Shown: in pieces, positions 47,701-60,982 of the stretch
Position numbering within the stretch: position 1 is the stretch's first letter
Layout of the letters: each line of letters begins with the position of its first letter
Assembly: GCA_019054805.1 (NCBI GenBank)
Contig: JAHQIY010000039.1
Coordinates: 62,001 to 126,000, forward strand
Direction: 5' to 3'
Length of the DNA stretch: 64,000 nucleotides
Source: Brachionus manjavacas
Taxonomy: Eukaryota; Rotifera; Eurotatoria; Ploima; Brachionidae
The notes under the pieces: generated by a model
What the model was told of the DNA's origin: nothing
The model's database searches: none
The model's input: the letters and a program-made list of their open reading frames with translations, nothing else
Translations under genes and position numbers: made by a program

Positions 47701-50700
47701 CAAAATGGACAAAAAATGCTAAGAAGCATTTGGCAAGTTTTTTTTCTAGTTAACTTTTTTGAAATTTTGAAATTACGTTGTTTCATTAAAACTCAATACT
47801 TAAGCATGTTAAAATTTGAAATATAATTACGCAATTATTTTTAGAAATGTAAAATAGAACTAAAAACTTGCCATTTCGCCGAATTAGTTGATGAGAAGGA
47901 TGGTAACCTTTGGCTTTTGCTACAAATGGTGTCATTTTAATAAAATTAAAAAAAATTTTTGTCATCCATGTTCAACATTTTCTTATATTTTTTTTTATTT
48001 TTTAATTTAAATATAGTTCGGCAAAGCCTTGCCTGGTTGGAATGGAAACTTAGTCCTTCCTTTCAGCCACATGAAAAATATTTTTGAAAACAAAATTGTT
48101 TTGTTAAACTTAGAATAAAACTAGGTATATTGATTCGAAACTTATTTTCTTATATCCTCTGAATTTTTATCTACCTATTCTGAGAGAAAAAATTTTCATT
48201 TATCTATCTGTGTTCGCACAAGTCATTCTTTCATAACTTTGCTAGAAAATCTTTTCACAACTAATGTAAAACTATAGAGACAATTTTTTTATTTTAAAAA
48301 AGAAAAATTATTTAATTAAAATTGACAGAAAGGAAGGACTAGCTTCCAAAACTTAAAAATTCGCATTGATTGGAAAAAAGCATTAAATTATAAAAAAAAA
48401 GAACCAGGGATCCGTTGCCACCGTTCAAAATAATTTTTCAAATAAAATAAAGAAGATGTACAATTTTTAACTTTTTTATTAAAAAAAAATATATTAATAA
48501 AACTCCGTTCAATTTTTCCTCTATTCTTTTTATTTTGTTGTTGTTGTATTTAGCTAAAAAATTTGAGCAAAATCAGATTTGGAAAATATTCAAAAAAAAT
48601 TAATTCTTTATGAAGATAATGCTATTAGGTTTAAATAAGCACTTAAAATATTTGCTTTAAATTTAGCGCTGAGAGAGATCACGAGTGAGTGTGTGTGGCT
48701 GATCGTGGCAAAGATCTTCACGTCAAACATAATTTGTGTTATCAGATACTGTTTGTCAATTAGCTGAGTTGACAACGAGGCAGATCGCTTTTGAATAGAA
48801 AGTTAATTGAAAAAAAAATAGAATAATTTTCAATAATGTCCAGAATACTCAGGGGTCTGTGTGTGGACGCGCTGATAACAGCTATTCAATAGCTCTAATT
48901 AAATCAGTATAGATCTCAATTGACTATGTGTGTGGTCTAAGTAATCTAATTAGTGACCACGATCAGGCAAGTTTTTTCTATTTTTTGTTTTTTTTCTATT
49001 CAATTTATGGCTTCGACATTTTGCTTCGAGTGGAGACGCACAAAAGTAATCATCGCTGGATACTCGATAAATTAAGAGTGTTTGTTTTTACTTCCTTTTG
49101 TTATCGATTTTCTACAGATACACTATTCCATCTGCTCAAGTTTTAGATACCCATTTAGCGTAAACAAGAGTCTATTAAAAGAAGCCCATCGAAACAAAAA
49201 GTATTTATGATTTTTTTTCTTGATCAAATGTTAAGATTGTGAGTGCCATTTTTGTTATCTTTTTGCAGACATTCCATCAGGGCAGAGAGAAAGAGAGAAA
49301 GAGAGAGAGAGAGAGGAAAACCTGTCTGTCCGTAATTGATGCTCTCGACGGAATTGGGAATTTACGTTGCTAATGTATGCAAATTAAAATGCAGTAAATC
49401 AAAAATTTGTAATCATGATCTCTATCTTATCAAAGTGATAAAAATTGTTTATTTATTATCATATGATATTTCGATCAACCTTTGGCCTAGGTATTGCAGA
49501 TGGCAGATGATAAGAAACAAATAGAATCTAAACAACAACAAGAAAAGCAAAATAAACAGGAAATGAAGATTCGCGGAGCCTGCATATCCTGGAATTGAGA
49601 CGACTCAGTGAACAAACAAAGCAGCCAGTTCTGATGATTGATTGACTGCGATGAGCAGGATGCGGCCGTGAAAATGTCTGCGGATTAGTCATGATCCACG
49701 GAGGAAGTGGGCTATTAAAGTTTTAATTAAAATCTGTGGATTAAATATTTGCCCGGGCCACAATTGTCAGTCATTGCTTGGCTTTGTTATCTCTTCTTTT
49801 TATTCTTCTTCTACACATTGGCCTTGGTTGACTTTTTATGACACCAGATTTAAGCTATACAAATTGTTTATTCCTGATAATCGCAATTGGTCTTATTTGC
49901 ATTTTTTATTAGTTTGATTGATCAAATAAACAATGGACACATGGTCCATAGAACTTAATAAAATTTTCGAGAATCAACTCAAGCATGAGACGCAAAGTAT
50001 TTAATAACTGGTGGCTATTAATCATTGATTTTGAGTTAATCTTTCGCTTCGAAATTATGACAAATATTTGCTCAATCAATTTTTTATTTTGTTTTCAAAT
50101 TGGACAAATTTGAATAAATTCTATTTGAGTTTTTGATTTGTACGTACTTGAGCAATGTCACGGGTTATTTAACTCCAAATTGTTTAACTTGAAAAATTTG
50201 ATTTTTTCGGCTTCATTTTAGTAAATTATCATGAAATTTTTTAAAGTAAACAAACATTGCTTTAAAATTTGATTTATTAAGATTTTTCAATTTTTATCAG
50301 TCTGAGCTTTGGAAAATAAAGTAGAATTTATTTTACAATTCTCGCTCTCTTCAGCAATTTGAATAAATGATTTTGGATTAGAGAATTGAGGAAAGCTTTT
50401 ATAAAATTTCCTTGCCAAAATTTGATCTGTCTTTTTTGATCGCTTCTTAAAAAAATAAGTCTTGAATCAAGATGACCATTGCATGCCCAAGGCACTATTG
50501 AATATAAAATTTAATTTAAAAAAATTTGCCCTCTATTTTTTGAAATATTTTTGCCCCAACTTTTAAAATAATTAAACAGTAAACAACGAGTAATCTGATC
50601 AAATATTTCTATTTAGTGATATTGAATTTGTCCATATGAAGTCCTTTTTCCTTTTTTTTGTAGAATTTCTTTGTGGTAATTGTCTTTTTCCAAATTTTTT

Positions 50701-52500
50701 TGATTCTAAAATTTGGCATGTAATTTTTGTTTCTGGTTTTTTCTTGACCCAGGGTATGAAAATGTGCTGACATTTCAAAAATCTCATGCTTTGCACAATT
50801 CAATAATTTATTTTAAACAAAAACATTAATTTAAAAAATAAAAAGATCATTTACAAAGAGCTGTAATGGATTTATTTAAATTATCTTTCTGAACCATTGT
50901 GGCAAATTTTTATTAACTGTATTTATAATTTAAGACAGGTATAATGAATATTCGAATGACAGCGACTTTTTTCCATCTCTCAAGTTGGCAGAAAATAAAA
51001 TAAAGTCGCTTTAATTCGAAACCGGTCTTACATTAAAATGAAATTTTTATTTTTATTTTTATTGTTTTTTTTTTTTAAATCAAATTCGACAATTAATTAT
51101 TTTTAAATAATTAATTTTTTTACTAATGTCCCCGCATGAGGGTTTAAACTAAGGCTTTCGAACAAACGCTGAGATGACCCATTTTATTAAATAACAATAA
51201 GAAAATAAAAAAAATTAATAATTTTTTTTTTTAAATTATTTTTAAAAATCCTCCAACTCCTAACGAAAGCTTTCTAAGCAAAAATGCAAAAAAAAAAAAA
51301 AAAAAAAAAAAAAATTTATATTTACCAAATTGCCATTAAACAAGTTCTTTGTTACTAATTTTGTTTTTGTTTGAATTTTCTTTTTTTTCAAAAGTTTAGA
51401 AAACCAAAAAAAAAAAAAAAACTATCGAAAAACAAAATTTGAAAATTCATTTTTAGTATTTTTTTTTTTTACTTCATCTAAAACATGTGACTAACATTTA
51501 AATCATAATTCATTTAAATTAATGTGTTTCTTTTTTTTATTTTATCTAGAAAGACTAAACTTAACTTTACTTTATTTTATTCTTCTTTCTATATTTTCTT
51601 TACATCACCCTTGCGGTGTTTATTGAATAAATAATAATAATAATAATAATATTTACAAAAGTTGTATAAGATCTCAACTTAAATTTTTCCCATTTAAAAC
51701 AAAACTGATCAACCTTAAATATCTGATTTTAACGCCGTGCTAATAGATCAAGAATTTTGCTTTGAAACTGTAAAAAAATAATTTTTCCCACTTTCTTTAA
51801 AATCAAAATTGATAATTTCGGCATTTAAATGGCCTGTGGGATCATAGATTTTCATCTTTGCTATCTTGAGTCTGTAAAGTTCAATTTCTTTGAGATACCA
51901 AAACCAAGTTCTTGGACTTTTCTATTCAACTTTCATTATTTTATTTCTCATTTAATATTTTTTTATAAATAAAATTTACTTTTCTCAAAACTCGCATCAT
52001 GTGGCTGAAAGGAAGTGATTTCTTCAATTACATAAATAACTTATTATACTAGAAAAATTAAAAGAAATATTTTTTTATTATTTTATTTTATTATTCTTAA
52101 TATTTTTTAGCAAGATAGTTAAGGTGGACGCTGGAAGTTTGGAATGCTGCTTAGACCTTTGATTCACTTGCAGATGTCATTATTTTAAATAAATGAAAAT
52201 AAGATCAATTGGTGGCCAAAACCTTTTAATTTAAATAGCAATAACATTATGCTTGGATGTCACAAACACTAAGCCATCGTTACGCAATGGAACAAAAATG
52301 AGGAGATAAAATTTTGAAAATTTTATTCAAATTATGGTTCAAATATAAATAAGATGCAATAGAAACAAAAAAGAAACCAAAATAAAAAGGAGAAAAAATC
52401 ACAAAAAAGTTTTGGAAGAATAGAAGAAAATAAAAAAAAATTGAACAACAAAAAAAAAGAAAAAGCTTTAAACAAGTTTTAAAGACATTGCGGTGCCCAA
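44771..52500. other. region between the two ZEB genes, no gene supported
   Basis: Roughly 7.7 kb. Parts (44800-46800, 48650-50050) are less A/T-extreme than the transposon-rich areas and lack coding signal, fitting conserved regulatory DNA or untranslated exons of copy 1. A 78-codon minus frame (45645-45409) is of balanced composition but has no domain. Family A copies lie at 48020-48070 (-), 48322-48350 (+) and 51997-52015 (+). Simple repeats: (AAG)n 46606-46629, (GA)n 49284-49318, A-run 51285-51316, (AAT)n 51631-51651. Confidence 0.4.
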
Positions 52501-52876
52501 GCAACTATAACATTTATATACTCTTATATATATATATTTAAATTAAAAATTAGTTTATACACCATTTAGGACGACACAATTTCTCTCTAATAAATTCAAA
52601 ACGAACATTTAAAACAAAAAAAAGAAGAAGACGAAGAAGAGAGGAGAAAACAAAAAAAAAGGAGGAGAAAATTCCGCGCCAATTCTTCCACTATTTGACC
52701 CATTGAACTAAAAAGAAACAAAAACATCTGGTTAATGGATTCTTTTTTGGCTTTTGTTTTTGTTGAGGAATAAAAAAAAGTGAGAATGATTGATTGATCT
52801 TGCCGTTGGAAAAAGGCTGCATTCGACCAACCTAAAAAAACTGGCTCTCTAAATTAACAAGCAACAACAAACAAGC
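52501..52876 (-). other. probable 3' UTR of ZEB copy 2
   Basis: Between the stop codon at 52877 and an A/T-rich stretch. Includes a GA/AAG-rich block at 52617-52665. No coding signal. Confidence 0.35.
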
Positions 52877-55800
52877 CTAGTCTTGATTCAGCTCCGCGTT
52901 CTCCAGTCTCAGCTGCTCCTCTCTGTACGGCCGGCAATACTTGAAACGGTGATTCATGTGCTGGCTGTACGAGCCCGAGTGGGAGAAGCGCTTGCCGCAA
53001 GTGTTGCACACGAACGGCTTCTCGCCGGTGTGCAGCCGCTTGTGCTCGGCCAAGTGGTGCTTGTGCTTGAAGGCCTTGGTGCAAATGTCGCACACAAACG
53101 GCCTGATGCCCGAGTGCTCGTACTTGTGCCTGGCCAAGCTCGACTGTTTGCTGAACATCTTGTCGCACTGGTCGCACGCGTACATGTCACTGCCCTGGAT
53201 GATGTGCGCCTTCCACGACCTGCGACTGCTGCCGCTCATCGGACTCTCCGTTTCGTACTTCACATTCACACTGCTCGGCGGAGTCAAGCTATGCTCCTCG
53301 GTGTCCGCGTTCTCCGTGTCGAATTCGTCAAGGCTCCTCTCGTCTGCGCTGCACGTGTTCGAGCTCTGCGCGTCCATTTCGCACTGCTCCAGAGAAGTGT
53401 TGTTGTTTTCGTCTTTGGTGGCCGTACTCTCCATGTGCAGGTTTTTGAGCAGATGTCTTTTTTTCGTGTAGTACTTGTCGCCGCCAGTGTCCTGCTCGCT
53501 TCTGGGCTTCTTGCCCACGCTCAGATCGAGCGGCTCCGAGTTCAAGTTGGGCGAGGGAATATCCGAGGACTGGGAGGATGAGGACGACGGAATCGATTGG
53601 GGCGACTGGGAGCGCGTGCGTTTCTTGTCGCTCGGCTGGCTCGAGTACAACGAGCTGAACAACTGGATGCCCTTGATGTAGCTGAGCCACATGTGCACCA
53701 AATTGTGAGAGTTGAGCACACCGCCGACTTGTTGCTGCTGGCCGAACAGGCCGTCGGCACTCGGACCACCGTTGACTAGAGCGAGCAAATTGAGCAATGG
53801 GTTGGCGGCCGTGTGCACACTCTCCGCTTGCAGTGGATTCGCCACTTGCGCCAACATGTTCTCTTCGCTTAGCTTCGAGTCGTTCGGTGTTGGCACGCAG
53901 CACTTTTTCGATGTCATGTGACTTGAGTAGGAGCCCGAGTGGGAAAATCGTTTGCCACAATTGTCGCACTTGAACGGCTTTTCGCCAGTGTGAATTCGCG
54001 TATGCTCCTTTATAAAAAAAAATATTTTTTTAAATAAATTGTAGATTTTTTTTTTTTTTTTGGGGGGGGGTATTTGGTAAGGGGGGACCCTTATAAAATA
54101 AAACATAAATGAACAATTTTGAAAAGAAGAGTCCCGAACAGAAGGAGATTTAATTCAATGTTGTGTCAGAAATTAATTCAAAATTTTTCATCTAGGTCTA
54201 AATTTGAAATCTTTTTAACTCTAATAGACTTGTTAATCGGTAAATTTATTTTAATGTTAGATATTAAAATGCTAAGGTTAACGATGTGGGACTATTTATG
54301 AACTAGAATTTTCTTATTCAATAAGTTTAAAAATGATTTTTTTAGAATTGAGGCTAACATGGAGAAATAAGTGCATATGTTTTGTTAAATTCGGCACAAA
54401 ATGAAAAACAGTACAAAATGAAAAAAAATCAAAAAAAATTTCTTATTTATTCACACATAATTGCACCAACTGTCAAAGTCTGCTAATGGTGTGCAGAATT
54501 TCTGCAACATGTTCCTAATATTGGAATTAAATCTCTGCTAAATTTGCAGAGTTAACCAGAATTCGGACCTTATAATGCAACTATGTATGTTGCGCCCTGT
54601 TGAAAAAATGTTATTAGATCTTATAAGACCAAACGGTAAACCATGAAGAATTATTTGCCACTGAGTGGTGTAAACTGTCAAAAGCAGTTCAAATCGGGTA
54701 TTGACAGAAATTCCCTCTTCACTGTAGTTCTTATTAGTCCTACTAAAAAATGTGACCAACTAAAGTCCAAAAGAAGAAATCCAACGCATATAACATCAAC
54801 CTCAATCAATTCCTTTTCTTTTTAAATTATCCAAAGGACTATCTGGTTCACAACACTAGCAGAAACAACTCAAAATACAAAACTCCATTCGATATTATAC
54901 CTTCCCTGCCAAGTACATAGCTGAATTTGCTTAACAATGTAAATACAGATTATATAAAAAAAAAAATTAAATAATTTTTTTTAATTAATCTAAATTTTGT
55001 AAAATTAAAATTGCTAACAAGAGGGCTGAAAAGAAGGCTATGCCATTCGGAGCTGCCCTGGAAATTCCCCTTTCCTAAATTATCTTTTAAATAAAAATAA
55101 ACAAAATAAATCATCCAAAGAAATAAGAAAAAAATTTTTTTTTTTATTAACTTAACAAATATGTCTCTTCTCATTGGGCTGAAAGGAAGGACTTAGTTCC
55201 GTTCCAAGCTGCCAGGGTTTCTCCCAAACTATATTTTTAATAAATAATAATAAAGTTCCTTCAGTAAAAATAAAAATCAAAAATAAAGTTAAACTTTGAG
55301 GGCTTTATTTATGATTAATTTATAATTTTTTTTTATTTGTTTTCTGTACCGAGCTAGGGCTCATTCAGAATAAGTTTAAAAAGAATAAATCTAAAATAAA
55401 AATAAAAAAAATTAAACATTAAAATGATAAAAAAAAAAAAAAAAACTAAATAAGCTAAAAAAAAAAATGAATCAATTCTATTTAAATAGAATAAGGGGAC
55501 TGAACCGAACGCCTTGTGCCAAACTACAAATAATACCTAATTTTGGGAAATTATTAAACTGCTTAGTCAAGAGGGGCAATAAAGACAACCTATACCAAAT
55601 CTCAAAATTTATCACACAATTCGGCATTATCATCGAAACACCACAAATTCACATCCAACCTAAAACTACCATTACTTAGACTAAAACATTTTAAAACGAA
55701 ATTTTGAAAGATATTGTCGACTTTATTTTTTATTATCAATTGTAAGCTAACTTAAACTCAAGAAGCAAATAAAATCTTCAATTCCCAAATTAAAAAAAAA

Positions 55801-56315
55801 AAATTTAAATAAATATTCTCAATCTTTCCTGACATATCTTGTAAATAAAAGCATGCCTGTTTATAAATATCGAAGTGGCTACAAAAATTAGCCCATAAAA
55901 AATAGATAATCAAAATACAAATTGAAAAAGAGTCTGTGAGTCAATGGAACTGATTTAGAAAGGCAATTTTCTGAGAGATTACTTAAAAAATGGGAAAAAA
56001 TATTTATTTTTATATAAAAACTACAAAAAAATAATTTTATCCTATTGGAAATATAGTAAAAATAGGTGGGCTCAATAAATGTGATTGGAGACTAATTAGT
56101 TAATTGACAAAAAATTTTGATTGGCCTACCTTTAAATGATGCTTGAATTTGAACGCCTTGTTGCAGTAGTCGCACTTGAATTTGCGCAGTTCGGGACTCA
56201 TGTCATGGCACATCATGTGCCGTTGCAGTCGATGCAAATTGTCGAATGGCTTGTTGCATACTTTGCACTGGAACAAGCTGGCCGCGTCGGCCACACCAAC
56301 CTCCTCGTAGTTCAT
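52877..56315 (-). CDS. ZEB/zfh1-type zinc-finger repressor without homeodomain, copy 2
   Basis: Exon a (56315-56130) encodes [16 protein letters not shown] and finger 1 ([21 protein letters not shown]). It joins through AAG|GTAGGC in phase 0 to exon b (54007-52877), at exactly the same codon as in copy 1. Exon b has [17 protein letters not shown], the C2HC finger [16 protein letters not shown], a Ser/Pro-rich linker with PLDLS (53533-53519), an acidic stretch, and the three C-terminal fingers ending [18 protein letters not shown]. The protein (about 438 aa) ends soon after the fingers, without the acidic tail of copy 1. There is no homeodomain. Same strand and same exon structure as copy 1 show a tandem duplication. 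A nuclear DNA-binding repressor acting with CtBP is the expected role; the targets cannot be read from sequence. Confidence 0.9.
54008..56129 (-). other. intron of ZEB copy 2, loaded with repeats
   Basis: A 2,122-bp intron holding two family A copies (55021-55080, 55174-55260) and a minus-strand family B copy (55326-55375). It also holds a relic of the 6.7-kb direct repeat (about 54460-54545) and a T-run followed by G10 close to the acceptor (54047-54070). A 70-codon plus frame (55467-55679) may be a degraded LINE end, but no motif confirms it. Confidence 0.6.
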
Positions 56316-59300
56316 TCTTTTTTCTCGGATGCAACAAAAATTCTTTTCTTTTTCTAAAGTTTTTTGTTGACGCGCTTTTCTTAATTTCTAGCCTTGATAT
56401 ATGAGAGGAAAAAATTAATTTTAATTTAGCTTGGTTACTAATGAACAAAAATGAATGAAGCACCTAAATTTGGTAATGGTAATAGAAAAAGAGACAGAGA
56501 GAGAGATAGAGAGAGAGAGAGAGAAAAAGAGCGCTTCGAAATTCACCTTAGAGATGGCTTAATTGAATTACGCAATTAAGTGAAGGTGAAATTTGATTAG
56601 AAAAGCGCGCGCGCCTATGTCCAATTTAAATTGGCGCTCAATTGTCCATCAGCAACAAAGTCAACTACTCACCTTTTTTTGTCCAAAAGACTGCTTGAGC
56701 ATTCGATCTGACACACAGACACACGATCCAAATCTAACAACAAACAACCACACACCACAAATAACTAAAATTAGCTCGCTGCTTTTCTATTTTGTTTGCT
56801 ATCTAAATGGAAGAGGAAACAAAAAATTTAGGTAATTAAGGTAAAAATAAGACTTGGGCCTAAAAGGCTCCTATTTATAGAAAAAAGAAATTGTGTGTGT
56901 GTGCGCGCTCTTTTTTTTCTAAATTTTACTGTTAGTCTTTGGAAGGCAGCTTAAAATAACGCTGGGATTAGCATGACATTGCAATTGTCTTTCGTTTTTT
57001 TCTCTTTGTTTTCTTGTAGCGGGCTATTTTGGTACCTGATGCATGTACCCGCATGTTGTGCTAAAAATTGCGCAAATATTCCACTGGCTCTTTCAAATGT
57101 CTTCAAATTTTTGTTCTCAAACTAGACGAGCATAATTTTTCGCTTTCATTTTTGTTTTGTTATCAGGTATTGGCAGCGCGCAGATAGCAAAAATTTTAGA
57201 ATTAATTAGAAACAAATTCTCGGGCCAAATTTGCATACCTGTTTTTTTCTAGTTAAGGTATTTGGAACATAGAGCAACGTCTAGAATAGAGAAGATAAGA
57301 AGCTATGTTGATCAAATGAAATATTTGCGCAAACAGACAATCGTTTACCTTAGCAAAAATTAGGCTAAAGTCAAACAAAAAAGAGCGAAAGAAACAACAA
57401 CAAAAAAAGGAGAAGAAGAGAGAATTTATTAATAAAAACAAGTAGGTAACTTCTAGTTGAAACACGTTCTCTCTCTCTCTCTCTTTGTGGAATCATCTTG
57501 ATCAGTTAATATTTTCAGAAATAATTAAAAAGAGTTAACCTAATTTTGGGTTCCAACTCACACACACACACATATATACATAAAACAAAAAGAATTTATC
57601 TGTTCAAATGAAAGTTTATCTGAAAAAGAAAAAATGCTTCTATGATTCCTTGATTGATAAATTATCATAATTATCTGTTGTTCATGGACCACATTTGTAG
57701 CTGTCAATGGAGCACGCAAATGTAGGGCCACTGGCACTAGTGTGTCAAGCCAAATCCGAATGCATACTTGTAAAGCGGTGAGAGAGAGAGAGAGAGAAAG
57801 AAAGAAAAAGAGAGAAAAAGAGCTTAAGCCATACACCAAGCTACCTCTAAAATTAGCTAGCATGTGCTTGAATCAATCCAGTCCGGCTACTATAGAATGG
57901 CGTAACTCAAAAACGTGTTCGTTTCTTTTTAAAAAAGAAAAAAATTTCTTTTTTAAAAAGTGAAGCTCTCTCTTGCAAATAGTTGAACATGGCAGATCCA
58001 AAAAAAAAGCTAACTTAATTACTAAACAAGCATACTTTGCCTGTAAATTTGTGTGAATAAAAACAACAACAACAAAAAAAAAGAAGAAGAAGAAGAAGAA
58101 AAAAAGAGAATTGTTTTCCATTCTATTCGCAATTTTTCATTCTTATTTATACACTTTTATTGCTAGAGTAAAGATTTGAGAGCTTGTTTCGCTGAAGCAA
58201 GCGTCCACATGCTTTCAATTCAGAGAGCATAGCGTCTCTTTTTGTCGATAGGTTTCTAACATACACCAATGCAAAATGAATGTTTTCATTTTTGTTACTA
58301 ATTGTTCTCTTACTTTTGGAAGACGAAGTGAGGACGTATGAGAATGTTTGGTAGTGTGTGTGCATTCGAAAGTAATCTAATAATCGCTTGGATTTAGCTA
58401 GAATCATGTAATCTATAAACGTCTCTTCAAAATCTTGTTAGCTTCTATTTGAAAATATTTTTACATAATGGCGTATCGTGCGTTTTATCAAGCACACCGT
58501 GTGCACGCAACCTACACTCGTCAGCCCTACACTGACACTCTTTCTCGGCTGTCCACCAACACCATTTGCTTCTCGAAAGACCTTGCTTCATTTACAAACT
58601 CGACTGACACCCTTTCAACACATTCGTTGCCAAAAATTTCCGTTTACAAAATATCCGTTGGCCGATCATTCTAGATGATAAGTCTATTAGCTCAGCGAGA
58701 AGACTTTTTTCTATTCACATTTATACATTTAAAATGAAACGACCAAATTAGACTATGTGTGCATGTGTGTGTGTGGTCGAGTTGTTTTTATTCTACAGAA
58801 TTCATTTATCTTAAAATAACATCATATTCGATTACTGATTATAGATATCTTATCCTGATTAATTAGCTAGATTCTATTGAATGCTCAGTGCTTTGGTTGT
58901 GGTGTTATCTGTATTGAATTTCTCAGCACAAAGTTCATGTCCGTCTTTGGCCAAAATTTGTTCAAAAAAGAGCAAAATTTTTTCAGATTCTTTTTTAATT
59001 TCAAAATGTGGATTGAATTTTTAATTTTGAATGCATGTGTTTTGTTACCGTACAATAATGGTTTCTAAATATCAAGTGTAATTTCAAACAGGTTAAGTTG
59101 AAGTTAATTAGAGTCGTAATTATCCGTTATTTGCAGGCCGCACAAAAAGGTTACTTCAATTAGATTTAGTATTTGTTGCTGTTGTTGTTGTTGTTGTTGA
59201 AAAATAATTTTCCAGTTAACCTCCTGGGTAGTTTAAGAGTTTGGAGATTTTTTGAAATCGACTTTTTTTAAAGTTTCTTAATTCATGTATACTCGAATGT

Positions 59301-60982
59301 ATTCTTATTGTCCGGGTTTAATCTGATGTTATATCATCGCAAATTTTTTTTTCTAATTTATATCCAAATTAAATGCCAGAGAACATATTTATCATAAAAA
59401 AATTAAAAAATGATCAATAGCCAGCTCTGTAAAAATGATTAAACAAATTAAAAAAAATCTATTTCAGATATGACATTCTAGAATGCTTAATAATGGCAAC
59501 TATGAAATAATGGACTATGAAGCTTGCAATCAAATGGTATTCAAGGTATGCCTTGAGTAAATGGCAATTGAAATTGAATGGAAACCATGTGCATTTGAAT
59601 ATTTTTTTTAAAACATTTTCCAGCAAATTTTCGCTTTTAAGCTATCTCACATTGAATTCAATAATTTAAATAATTTTTCTTCAAACTACTAAATTTTTTT
59701 TAATTTAACTACTAAAATTAGGCATATAATTTAGTATTAATTTTTTCTTATACAAGCAGAATAGATGAATGTTCAAGTCAAGTTTTGAATAAAGATTGTC
59801 ACATCTTGGCTATTTTTGTTATGAGGGAGCATTGGCTCGATACAGATAAACGAATAAATAAATGTTCTTTGATTTAAACTCAAGCTACCTAGAGCTAATT
59901 AATAAACAACTTATAGAGTCAAAAATTAAAATCTTTTTTTTCAGAACCTACCTAGCTATTTCTTTTTTTTTCCCTGAAAATCAGACATTTAAAAATATGT
60001 ACCCTGTTATTCTCTATTTCAATATATCTAATCACAATTTTCTTCTATTTTAACCTATTTTATTTTAATTATTATTTTTTTTTGTTTTATCATAATTTAA
60101 CTTTATTACATTTTTTTTTTAATTTTAATCTGAAGGAGCATTAGCTCGGTACAGAAAACAAATAAATAAATAGTTTACCTCCACCATGACTAATCATTTT
60201 TTGCATACATTTAAAAAAAAAGATTCAAAAGATTTGGCAATTTTTTATTAAAAATTAATTAATTAATTATTTTTCTTTCTTTTTTTTTTAATTTTTTTTA
60301 ACTATTCACTTTACAACGAGGAGGTAATAAAATCAAAATTGTACTTGATCCATCGAAGACATTAGGCAAGAAACATGTGCAGTTTGCTTGATTTATGGAG
60401 CATCATTAAGGTATCGTAAAAATTTGGTTTTAATCAGAAAATCAGATCAATTCCCCAGAACATTACTGCTCGTACAAATGTTCATCTCCCGGACGAATTC
60501 AAAATTGCTTTTTAATTGAGTATCAAATTAAGTTATCTGTAGAGTCATGAGACTCACAAGACTAGAAGCTTTATCACTCAATTTTCGAGTCGAATTTCAT
60601 TTGTAATTCAATAATAAAAGCTTTTTAATTATACATTTGCCTCAAATGGGCATTTCTAATTACAGTCAGAGCATAATTTGCCACGAGTTGTTCTGCTCGT
60701 CGAATGCAAACTTCTATCACAGGATGTAATTAGTATTCAGCACTGCAAAATTGGGGACAAAATTAATTAACAAAAAAGATTCTAATAAATAAAGTTTCAG
60801 GTTATTTCTATTTTTATTTGTTTATCGATTGAATTAATTCATGCACAAATCAGCAAGTTGAATCAGTTATTGGCATCAGTTTTCAATATTGGTTCTTATT
60901 CAATTCAGACCGAGCCATTTGAGCATGTATCAATTTACAAACAGCTCAAGAGCAATCTAATAGACTGCAATGACACGCTTCT
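56316..60982. other. upstream region of ZEB copy 2
   Basis: No gene I can support. 56316-58700 has many (GA)n/(CA)n/(AAG)n runs (56497-56530, 57467-57486, 57561-57572, 57779-57800, 58080-58103) and little transposon debris, fitting a promoter/5' regulatory region. A 68-codon plus frame at 58468-58674 is balanced in composition but has a second open frame over it and no domain. Two family B copies are at 59820-59864 and 60128-60172 (+), and a (GTT)n run at 59175-59199. Confidence 0.4.
60128..60172 (+). repeat. family B terminal repeat, best copy
   Basis: TCTGAAGGAGCATTAGCTCG then GTACAGAAAACAA and (AAAT)n. Used with the copies at 24764, 17117 and 59820 to define the consensus. Confidence 0.7.

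Noticed and set aside
57742-58121. Frames with Arg/Glu or Phe/Val runs
   Set aside because: Products of GA and AAG microsatellites upstream of ZEB copy 2.
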